Shown piece by piece: positions 13,001 to 25,000 of a stretch of DNA of 64,000 nt; the stretch's first letter is position 1, and each line of letters begins with the position of its first letter. Both the position numbers and the translations under genes were made by a program. The DNA is taken from contig JAYGXS010000008.1 in NCBI GenBank assembly GCA_036362985.1, forward strand, positions 8,657,811 through 8,721,810, read 5' to 3'. The notes below the pieces were generated by a model. The model searched no databases and was not told the origin of the DNA. It was given only the letters and a program-made list of their open reading frames with translations. The stretch is from Ligula intestinalis. Its lineage: Eukaryota; Platyhelminthes; Cestoda; Diphyllobothriidea; Diphyllobothriidae.

Positions 13001-16000
13001 TCCAGGTATGATTAATCCCCTCCTCCACCTCGGCCTTACCGAATTTAGCTTGTCTCTGCCATCATTGTAAGCCAACGTTTGCCGCTTAACATGTATCACT
13101 CCACCCTGGCACCTCTGACTCTCCTAGCGGCCTTAGACTTGGACGCCTGTTTCTCTTCTGGGTGAGTGAGTATTAGATGCCGCCCAGTAACTCGTACAGG
13201 TCACTATGGTAATGGACAATGATACAAGCTGCAATGTAGTTGGTAATTCAGTTGAGCAGAAAGTCCCCTTTTGTGTCCCACTCAATGCATTACCACGGTT
13301 ACCGTCCTCAGGATTTGCATGATTTCTCTCCCACTCACCACACCCCAGCCTAGCAACTTCTGTTGTTGTGGTGTGAGAAGGGGGAGGGGAGGAGAAAGGA
13401 GAGGCAAGACTGCAAGCTAAGGTCATCAACCCCCCCCCCCTTCCTATCGCTGAGTTTGGATTTTCCTTTTGTGCCTTTTGCTCTTTCTGTTCTCTGCAAT
13501 CCATGCTGCCTTTTCACATTTCAGGAAGAAAATCGGAAGCGCATCCTTTATCCAAAGGTAAGTCCAACTCTCAATATGGGTAACCCTTTGTTACTCTTAC
13601 GAACTCCTCTCTCTCTAATCATCTCTCTCTTTCTTCTCTTGCAGGAGCTTACTATGACGCTTGGCCTTCGTACTTTTGGCTTCCTCGCATCGTACCTGCT
13701 GATTTGTCGTCGATTCCCGGTCTCCTTCTACACAAGTGGGCCCTTATTTTATTCACTATTTTCTTTCTACTTATAGCCTTTTCACTAGGATTTTTTGCTG
13801 TAACATTAAGTGGTTAGTTGTGTGTGTGGTGATCTCACAAAATGCGGCATGTACTGAAGCTGATGAATCGTTGCTAAATTCACAAATAACTATTTGAATA
13901 ACACAGTATCCGTTGCCATAGCATTGGTGGCTCCGTCAGAAGAAACCGTAAAACACGGAATAGGAAACCCCCGTCATATTGTTGGCCTTATAAAAGAGTG
14001 TATGTTCCGTAACTCAAAAATATGCCCTCACATTAACCCCAGCCCCAATTTAGCATCAAAATTGACCTGAACCCTCGTCTTTCTAGCATTTGGCGCAAGG
14101 CTTCCTTTTCCGGTACCCTACCAAGGCAAAAAATGCAACTGCACTTAAAGTTATTATTATTAATTTACTAAAAACTTAAAGGTATTTTGGTAGATTGCAT
14201 AGTTAGCCAGATAAAACTCTGAAAAAGGGATGGTGGGTTTCGGAAATGTGACAGCGCGCGCAAATATTTGGTTGCTTAAATAATTATTCCGATTATTTTC
14301 TCCTTTTATACGCTCTGATCTTCAAAATTATTTTTTTCAGTAGGGATTCCATGTGGGGTCGTCTGGGGAGCGTGTGAAGCGCGCCCCTCAGGCTCAAGGG
14401 CATCTGATTTTAGGGAAGAGAACAGGCGTGGCATGTCAGGGAACAGATGAGATCGCAATATTCCTGTAAAATAAAAAAAATTACGAGGACAAGTTGGGTC
14501 GCGTACTCAAACCTCGGGCGAGGATACTGAACTAGGCTTTAATATCATCCCTAACCCCCCGCCCGACCAGAGGTGAGCGAGTGTATATCGGACGAGTGTG
14601 CCCTAACCTCGGGCGAGATCATTAAGGTGTACTTTCTAGTAGAACCACTAACCCCAAATAGCATAAAGGGCGAACGAGTAATGAATGTTGAAGATTGTGG
14701 AATTCACCCTACTTAAAATTAGTACGTAGGCGATTATTCCCGTAGTTAATTTGAAACGCTATTTTGATATATACACTGTCTTAAGTGGTTTTGGTATGCG
14801 GTGACCTTCGGAGGATCCTTCTGCAGTTTAATGCCATCATCCAATCCCTACTGGGTCGAATGCCGGCGTCTAGAAAACTGGAATATTGTGGGTAATTTAA
14901 CATACTAAAAAATTGTAAGTAGGTGGTTATGATACATAAGGTCCTTTTGAAGACCCCAGATGGAAACCCTCCCTTTTTTCTTTCCCCTCATATGCCCTAC
15001 CCACTTAACCCCTATTGCTACCTGCCCCATATTAAAGAACAGTGGGGTTTTCGCATGGTGTTCTGGAACCTAAATTAAACTCATGGCGTGAAGCGGGCGT
15101 TTGTAGCCTAGCGGTAGAGCATTAGCCTCCGGCAAAGGCTTTCTATGATGCGCGGGTTCGAATCCCGCCAAACGCCTAGAGTTTTTCACACTTGGGTCAA
15201 CTCAAATTAAACGTTAAGCCTTGACTCAGATGTTATTAAACTGATGGCTTCCGGTGAGACTTTATAGCTCAGGTAGTTGGAGCGTTGAATTTCACAATTT
15301 GGTCATGTTAAGTCAAAGTAGTTGTTTAAAATGGTTTCAGTACGAATTGTCCAGAGGTATTTGCCCGTAGCCAATGGGAGATCTCTTCATTAGTCGAATT
15401 GGGAGGTTTCACACTGCTTGAGTGTTTAACTGCAGTCTTGGGACAAAAAACTCATTCATTTCTCCTCCCTCCTGCTGGAATAGGCCTGATAAGTCTAATT
15501 CTAGAACTTACAACAGCATGCTGCGTCTCTTTAGGCCTAGTGCGTTGTCTTTTTTATGGCTAATTGCTTTTCCACGTTTACAAAACTTGCTTGTCACACC
15601 AGCAAGTATTCGGCTAAAATGGGCGACTTTGATTGAAATATCTGTCTGGTGAGTCTACTCTAGACTTCATCGCGCAGAATCAGTTTTCAGTTCAGTAATT
15701 GCTGCATATTTTTTTATCGTCAACAAAACCTCTACTTGTGGAAATTTAAGTAAGCTTTTATGTTACATTTCAGCTGAGCAATTCGCTGCTTATAGTCTGT
15801 CCCACAAGATTGCCTACCTCCTCCTGACTGGCTGGTGCATGCGCCAACACTACTACTTTGCCTGGAGTATAGGTACGTTAACTGCCGCCCTCCCCTTCTG
15901 CTACCTTCCTTCTGCACTCTCCGCGCACTCACTGATAAACACAAAGTTTTCAGGCTGGGACCCGTTACTGGCCTCCCCCGAATGTCTCACACAGCGACTA

Positions 16001-19000
16001 CTCTCCAAGAGGAGGGCGCATTAGTAGCTTGTAGTTGCTTGTCGCTTTCTTTACACCCTCACCTCAATACCTTTCTCTCTCTATCCCTCTTTCTGTACCC
16101 TTACAGGATCGTGAGAGCCGGAACTGCGCAGGGGCTGACAAACCTAGGCAGGTTGCTCTCAGTCAGGTTGTAGGGAAGGTGGCTCGAGTCTTACGCAAAC
16201 GTGGCACACCGCATAGGCGTGGCTTCGGCCGCGCCAGCCACCTGCGCCTGATCGCACCTCCAGTCTTCTTGACTCCGTCTTGACCCCGGACCAGGTGGGT
16301 AAGGGAAGAATGACAGAGAGAGAGTGCGGTAGATGCTGCGCAAGTCTACTATCGCATAAAACTAATTAACGCGCAAGTCACCGTCCCTGAACATCACTCT
16401 GTTGTTGAGCACACAGTGGGCGTACGTGAACTCGATGATCAAACTGTAAATTGTTTGCTGTGAAGATTTTAGCCACATGGATCTTTTCTGGAACGAGTTT
16501 AGTCACTCTTCGTTCTCACCTGTCGCATTGACCTCTTCAAGCCTGTTTACGGACTGGAAGAGTGAGTTTGCACGCAGTGACTGACGTGATCTGAATTTGT
16601 AATCTATTTCATGCCACAGACGCATATGGGTTCGCATCTCACAAAAATGAGGAGTATCCTTAAGTCAACAACTGTAATAACCCACCACAGTGAGAACCCC
16701 ATGGCATAGAAGGACAGCCAGAAATCTACTCCGCACTATTTCGCGCGTTCTGCGAAAAAGTTTCTGATCTTCCATAAAAAGTAAGCGTACTTCGGACCAG
16801 CATTATCGCCGCTTTCATGCACTAAGGATCTGCTCCACCTTGCTGACCCATCAATGACCAAATTAGGCGCCGTTATCAATTTGTATGTGAGGGCTCACGC
16901 ATGCGTGCTAGACGCCCTCTCCGCATGACCAGCTCTCGCCGTAAGGACGTGTACATATTCTCGTGTGTGACGTCTGTGCGTGTCTGTTTGCTTGAACCTC
17001 ATAGAAGCGATGTTGGTGAGAACGGAAGCAACTGACGACACTAAACATCCAATACGACAACGTGTGACCTCCTTGTTTATGGCTCACAAACCAGCCAGCT
17101 ACATCTCGCAAAGTGAGTCAAAAGCCTTGAGAGACCTGAAGAAAGATGATAGTATTATCATTTTACCTGCTGATAAGGGACGGTCGACTGTCGTGATGAA
17201 CCGACAAGATTATAATGACAAAGCTAAGACTCTTCTTGACGACAGAGCATTTTACCAACCAACACCTAATTCGCAAGCCAAAGCATTATCCAACCGATTG
17301 ACTAAACTTCTCAGAGAATACAGGCGCAAGAATGTGATCACTGTGAATGAGTGGCGCCAAATGAAAGTACCGGATACAGCTCTGGTGCGATTTTATGGAC
17401 CACCAAAAATCCACAAACCGAATGTCCCATTTCGGCCCTCAAAGGCAGCCCAACCTATAACTTGGCAAAGTGGATGTATAGAAAACTTAAATTCCTCCAA
17501 GGCAACTCGATTACCTCAGTTCAATCAGCCTCTGGATTCCTCGAGGACCTCCGAGGTCGGACGATTTAATCAGACGAAATCATGGTCTCTTTCGACTTGA
17601 CTTCATTGTTCACATCCATACCGCCAAAACTTGCGCACAATATCGTACAGAAGAGACTTGAAGAGGCATATGATGAGGCCCAAAGCCCATTACAAATTGA
17701 ACACACAACTTTCTACTTACTTTGTAACAGTAGGCAGGTTTTGTTTTACACAGAAATTTTAGTACAACACCCCCACCAGCAGGTATGTCTGCTTACTACG
17801 ACACATTCTATACCGGCATAAGAATGATCCCTCGCGCAAATCTAATAAAGCCATTTCGGCAGAGGTATCGTTGGTAACGCACAGAGGCTTGTTGGTTAAT
17901 TAGTAGCCCTCGTTGGATCAAAAGTCGCTGCCGGAACCCAAATTGGTTGTAGTTGGAAGACGCAGGAAAGCCGCGATCTCCATCGGCTTAAGACAAATGT
18001 CCACGGGGGTAAGTTGGGTGCTGCTTGGCCGGGAAATGCAGACGAAAAGATGCTGACAGTCATGCGAAGAAACGCCGCAATCGGAACAAAGTTGTTGGAC
18101 GTGGACGGGCCGAGCCGGTGTTCGTACTGCTGAAGGGGCCTGGAGTTGACACTGCGCAGCCGAGCCGAGCTACAGCGAATGGCCTTCGAGAGTTTTCGTT
18201 CCATTGTCAATAATCTTTGTTCAGCCCATGAAATTCGATTGGCGTATGAAAAGTCGAACAGACACTTCGCAATTCTCCCTCCCACTGTCTGAGCGGCTGT
18301 TGGGAATGCGCCCATTCCCTCGATGACTCATCTACAGAAAGGCCCGTGAGTGCAACTTACGCCGCTGTCATGCGAGAGCGCGCCTCGACTATCGATTTTT
18401 CCTCATAGCGGATTGGCCCATTGTCTCAGCTATGTCTCTCGCCATCCCCCTTAAATGCACTCAGTCTTTGTGTGTGAACAACTTGCTGTAAAGTGCTTTG
18501 TGTGAGTACACGTTCTCTCTCCCCCTGGCCGACTGGTCTTTTCTCTGTCTCTCTTGCGGGCCTTGGGTACCGTTTGTGCTAATTAGAAGTATTAGGCGCG
18601 GGTCGTAACAGCCGCTTTATGCCCATGTACTGTTTCTGACTCCTCGGTGCCTGTTGATGGAACTCTGGTCTGCATGCGCATCTTAAATAAAGTATAGTTT
18701 TCAGTAGTTAGAACAAGGAAACTCTCGATTCACAATTTGGTTCGATAAAGTGGATGATGAATTAATTTTCAACACACCGCAGTGCAAATCCTTTATATTT
18801 CTTTCCCGCTCATCCTTAGCAGTGGCCGTTATGTATATTTCTAAACGATTTCGACTTTTCTGCTTCTATGTGGTCAATTCCATGTGGGTTGAAAAGCAAC
18901 AAATAGAAAATATTAATCCTAATCAAGTGTTCTTCTGATTTTATTTTTGAGTTCTGCCCTAAATCTTCCGTGAGCCTTATTATCATTATTCACGTGGCTC

Positions 19001-22000
19001 TTTTTCAGGGTGGTTTTTATGGAATTTGGAAGGCCAGCAAGCACTTTTTGTTTTAATGCGAACTTTAATCAGGCACTCCCGCCCTCTTTCTGCGCACGAA
19101 AAATCACATTCGCAGACATTCCGCACTGCCCCTCAACCTATCTTTTTTCATTGGCTGTTTTTTTAAACTCAATTTCTAGGTAGTTAGCTTTTGTAGAACG
19201 TTGGCGTTTTGTAACGCACGTATTGCATGCGCCACCCATTCTCATGTCGTGGCTCTTTAGTGGCATGTCAATCCTAAATTGCTTTTGTTTCTTAACAATA
19301 AGTTCGTCTTTTTGCGATACGGAAAAAATTGACCGTGCCCAGAAACTGTTGGAAGGTGAATCCAACGTGGGTGGAATGTAGGGTATTGTTTGGGCACTTT
19401 AGTTGTGTTTTTTGGGTTTTGTTGCCTCCTCTGATGCTTTATCCAGCAGTATCGCGTACGTCAAACTCCAATGATAACAACTGTCAATGTAGTACGATAC
19501 TATTGAACAAATAGTAAAGGATAAGGGAGGTGTAAACCTTACCGATGGATACAAGTAGTCAAGAACAAGGGTGTTGGCCAAATATCGCCTGACGCACGTT
19601 CAACCAAGGTGTACGGATGCAGGGTGAAGTCAGACTTGGGAGAGCGTGCGTGTCAGTGAGAGACAGGGTGACCGTTGCTTTTATGTGACATCCGATTAGT
19701 ATGAACATTTGCTCGGAAGGGGGTGTCGTATATGGAGGTCCAAAATATGTGTCGGCCAAGGAGGGGGAAGGGGTCTTCAAGTGGCCCTCAGAGCAATCGC
19801 GGCTATATTGCATGCGAAAAGAAACTGGGTCAACGGTGTTCAGGTTAACCAATCGCAACAGCTACTGGCTCGAAACAGCGCTCCTCTACCGGTCTGAGAC
19901 GGGGGATGGTGGTGTGTTCAAGAGGCACTTTTGCGGTCGTGACTGTCTTTGACACACGTGTGTACTCGAGCGAAATGGGTCAAGGGAAGAAGGCTGCCAG
20001 CATTCTTGGGGAAGGGGTTCGATGAAAACGCAAAACAGAGAAAGAGGACAGCTTTTGGAAGAGAGGAACAGTCGTATGTAGGCAGACAGGATTTCACTGG
20101 AGGTGAACGTGGAGAATTTCAAAATCTTTCAGCCGTAAATAACCTATGTTCTTGGGCGCATCAGCGTAGGTGTGGAACAAGCAACAAAATAAGTCGTTCG
20201 AGTGGGGGGGGGGAATGACAAGTTGGATAAACCTGCCCGATGTTCCCCGTGAGTGGAGGTGTCCTACAGTAAGGCGGCGTAGGGCTCGGTAGACAGGTGG
20301 GGGTTCGAAGCGTCGGTTGGCCGACTTCTTGCTAGATTTCAATACCCATTGTTCTGTCCTACCCCCTCACCCCTTGACTGCATTCCTGATGACAAACATG
20401 GAGACGTTAATTTTATTCCCTGCTGTAATTTTTTGTCGTAAATTCGCCGTACGCTGCCTCGTTGAGCGCTCCTCCCACAACTCTCTTTTCGATTGAATCC
20501 TTCAATCAGAATTCAGCTCAGTGAGATGAAAGAAAAGAACTGTATTGAAATATTCGAAGAGCGCATGCAGGGCGACAAAAAGAATATACGGGAAGGTCCC
20601 AGCTCGGACTGAAACTTGACCAATCAGCTAGTATCCTGGAGACAGCTGGACTTCTGACTCCTCTAACTGCTTGGATAAAACTCCAATCCTGTCGGGAACT
20701 CACACAAAGGCCTGTGCCCGGATCTTTAGGACGGCTTTCTTACTAGTAATCACACGGGGCGATGGGTTCTCCTGCCGAATAGTACTATTATGTTTGCTGT
20801 CCGGTTGCTGTTGTTCGGCCCTTCCTCCAGGTCTTCAACAAGAGATGTCTTCCGAAATGCGGGCCCTCTCAAATGAGAGTTCTTGTTGAAAATAAAATTG
20901 GCAAAGTAGATGTCACTTTATTTGTCGTCGTTGGCCGGCTCCTCTCATCCCTCTCCTCTTAAGCCTTTGTCTGCCTTCCATTTCCTGTTTTGTTAGAGGA
21001 AAAATCGATTACTTTAAAGTTGAGTCTGCTTTAAGTTCCGTGCAATTTAATCTCACCTGCGAGTTGTGTGATTTGTGCCATGCGTCCAGGTGGCGCATAG
21101 CCTGGCAACTGCATACTACATAATTAGGCCCCCCCCATAATTTAGTCCCCCCCCCTTACGCAACCATTGAATCTCAACTTACTGACCCATCTTTGACTTT
21201 TCTCACCCGCAGCTGGATTTGGCTGTCTCCTGGGCGGACTTGGCTTTAGTGGACTTGATGATCACCTCGTTCCACAATACAAGCTGGCGGAAAGCTTTCG
21301 CTTCACGAAAGCCGAGGTAGGTCCCCCTTTGTTTTGTTTGGTCCTTTAACTGTTAACCTCCAAGTAGTGTTTGTACTCGGATCACTACAATTCTCAGGTC
21401 GAATCCCAGTTGAAGGTAAACGGTAGAAGGCACGGTAAGGATTCCTTGTGGGGCCGCCTGGGGAACATGTGAAGCGCGCTCCTCAGGCTCACGGACACTT
21501 GATTTTAGGGGAGAAGATGGATGGGGCATGCCAGGAAACAAATTAGATCGCAATATTTCGTTAAAATAAAAAGTTACGAGTTGGTTCGCGTACTCAAACC
21601 TTGGGAGAAGACACTGAAATCGGTTTTAATATCATCGCTAACCCCGACCAACGGCGAATGCGTGTATATAGGAAGAATGTGCCCTAACCTCGGGTGAGGT
21701 CACTGAGGTACATTTTCTAGTGGAACCACCAATAATGACTGTAGCCTATAAATAATGTGCAGGTATTACCCGTTTCTGCTACTTCTTTCTGCTGATGTTT
21801 CTGATGAAGAATCCGCGACGGATATCGAAACGTCAGGTGAATAAAAGTCTTGCCTTAGCGATCGTATCGTCTTCTTATCGGTCTATAATGTTTCCTAATT
21901 GCAAACCAAAACCAAACAGTTGAAGGTGTTAATCATTTTGCATTTTCCTTTCCTTTCTTTTCGGGTTTATAAAAGCTTTGAAAATCAGCTGAGACAGTAG

Positions 22001-25000
22001 TGCTTTTGGAATATTTTTAACAAGTGACTCGAAAGTCATGCATTCAAGTGTCAGTAACCTGTCGTGGCTGAGCTATATGACGATAATACTACTCAATATT
22101 ATTTGTAGCCGAGATCCTATTGCAGAATTTCAGTTAATGTTTCATAAGCTAGGACACTAACTGAATGTGGCATGTTCCACGTGAGACCGCCTTATGAGAT
22201 GGACGCCGTGCAAGTCTCTCACCATAACCCAGCGCACCGTGTTGGTTGCTTGGGTGGGGTTGATTTTAAAAAAAACTTGCGGATGGCTTATTACTGAAAG
22301 GCTTGACCCTCCAGGGCTTGTGTTAAAAAGACAACCCACTTGCAAGTCTTTCCGACTCATTTGCTGCAGTAAGCAGTATGTTCCTACCCAATCTTTTATA
22401 AGAGACTGAACTGCTGCGTATCCAACCAATCGGCATTATCTACTGTACTGATTGGTCAATAGACACCCTTTACTGAACCAATAGGAATTGATGTTGGTCG
22501 ATTTTGATTCCCCAATGAATATCGATTTTTTACCTGGTTCTGATTGCTTTTTTCCTGCTTTAAAAAGGCTTGCGCGTTTACGCCCCCTCCTTTTCTTTCT
22601 TTCTTCTTCCGGTCCAGTTTCCCGGCAGCATCAAGGAGCTGGCCGACAACTGGAATGTGCAAACCCTCCAATGGCTGCGGCTCAGCGTCTTTGAACGTCT
22701 GCCAAAGCAGTTCCGAGTAGTGGGCGTTTTTGTGCTTTCAACCATCTGGCATGGTTTCTACCCCGGTTACTACCTCTTCTTCGGCAGCATGTTGTGGTAC
22801 ATGTGGGTAAGTGTTGCCGCCGTCGCTGTTTTTTTGGTTGAAGAGAATAAATCAGAGCGTATATACCTGGCATCATTTCCCGGTGCCAAAGTATGAATGT
22901 CTATGGTTTGTCGAGGACCCGATGAGCAGTCCTTGCGTTATCCTTCATTGCAGCGGTCTGTGTGATGGACAAGAGGTCATGATTATCAACTCGCAACAAA
23001 CGAACTATGCATTTCTGGTGTGAGAGCTAGTCTGTAATCGACGACAATATGTACGATCCAAGAGGAAATTCAGTCAAAAATCCTTCGAACTTTACTGTAG
23101 ACTCCCCAGTTTAACCTGCAAGACTTCCGGGCCGCTGGCTGCTGATTTTACTGTGAAAATGGAATGGGTCAAGTGCCCCTACAAATACCCACATTCGGTT
23201 TGGTTAAAGATGGGAAAGTGATGAAAGAATGCTCAGTTTTATGGCAATTTGTTTCTAGCGTATTCGAAAACTATTTTCAAATGTTTTTGGTAAGAGGTCC
23301 TCGTGGGGTCTACGAAAGTTGCTTATGTATCATAAACGCCTACTTACAAATGTCAAGTAGGTTTAATTGCCAACAATCTTCCTGCTTTCTCCGCGCTAGC
23401 CGACGATTCAGCAAGGGTTGGATGATGGCATTGAACAACATAGGGGTCCTCGGAAGGCCATCGCATTCCATAACCGCTGAAGTCAGTATATTGAGGAAAA
23501 CGGGTTCTTAGAATTAATCACGGGGATACACGCCTACTTACAACTTTTAAGTAGAATTACTTTCCACAATCTTCAAACTTCTTCACTTGTTCGCCTTTAT
23601 TCTATTTGGGGCTAATGCTACTATTAGAAAATGTGCTTCAATGTCCTCGCCCCAGGTCAGGGCACACTTCCCCTACCTACCCGCGTTCGCCGTTGGCCCG
23701 GTGGGGGGATTAGAAATTATATTTAACCGTACTTCAGTGTCCCCGCCCTAGGTTTCCGTACGCGCCCCAACTTACCCTCGTAACTTTTTTATTTTACAAT
23801 ATTATTGCGATCTAATTTGTCCCCTAACATGCCCCGCCCGTCCTCTCCCCTAAAATCAGCAGCCTGTAAGACCGAGGGGCACGCTTCACGCGCCCCCCAG
23901 GCGGCTTCATGAGGTACTCCTACCGTTTTTTAGTCAAGTCAGCTTGGTTTCATTCTATTCATTCAATATTTCTCGGCACGTGTAAACGGTAATTTTAACT
24001 TCTCAACCTCCGCTCCTCTGCGGCTTGATATAGGCTTAAAAGAATGGACGAGGAAGGAGTGGGGTAGATACAACAAAAGTTCACGATCATTTTAAACCAT
24101 TTCCCACACAGGTCACTGTTCATGCGCGTATAAAAGTGGAAAATAATAGGGGGTGATTATTCATTTAACCAAATATTTTGCGTGCGATAATTAAACTGAG
24201 GAGCACAATCAATGGCAAATGAAAGGTGCCCAAGTCTGTCTCGAATCTGGAACCCGCAAAACTGTTACAATCGTGTGTCGACCAAATACGGACGGGGCAT
24301 ATCAGCGAAAAAAGTAGAAAATTATGGGAAATTTTTTTAAGAAATCAAATATTTGCACGCAAAAATAAAAATAAGAAACACCACCCATAGGAAACAAGAA
24401 TTACCTTGTTAGGTATAATCGTATATCGACTGTATGTCGATTCTATATCGAATGGGACCCGCAAGGCGGTTACAATCGTATGTCGAATCTATTTTGACTC
24501 TCTGTCGAATTTTAGAGACTAAAGTAACACCATGAAAAGTAGGCCTTCTCCCAATTTTTTAAACACACAATACCTTCTAAGCTAGTGCACTACTATCAAA
24601 GTAATCGTTTCGTTGGGACGATAAGAAAAGTTCATCGCAATTATGTAGTTAATTACACATAACTCGCTACATATTTCGTTATGCATAACCCTAAACCTAA
24701 CCGCTTCCCTAAAACACAAACCTCTGTGCGCTACCAACGATATCTCTGGCGGGGGTGGCGTACTAACATCTTCGTGAAAAATACAATAGTTATACTGTTA
24801 CAAAGTCTGTAGACAGTTATATGTCATGTTTTTGTTTTGTGTTTACTCCAGGTGGGTCGCATCTTTAGGCGCAAAGTCCGCCCATGGATACTGTCGCACC
24901 TCCCGGATACCAAATGGACCACTGCGAAAACTCTCTCTGGCAGCGCGTTCCGTGGCAGCTCAGAGATCTACGATATCATCACTCGCGTTGTGACCTATTT

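Noticed and set aside
16107..16290. Possible MBOAT exon after ccttacag between exons F and G
   Set aside because: Exon F joins exon G directly with perfect phase (G+CT = Ala) and full family alignment; the candidate gives a stop in the required frame.
17896..18315. 139-codon minus-strand frame as a host gene
   Set aside because: Partly overlaps dispersed repeat R3 and shows no recognisable motif.
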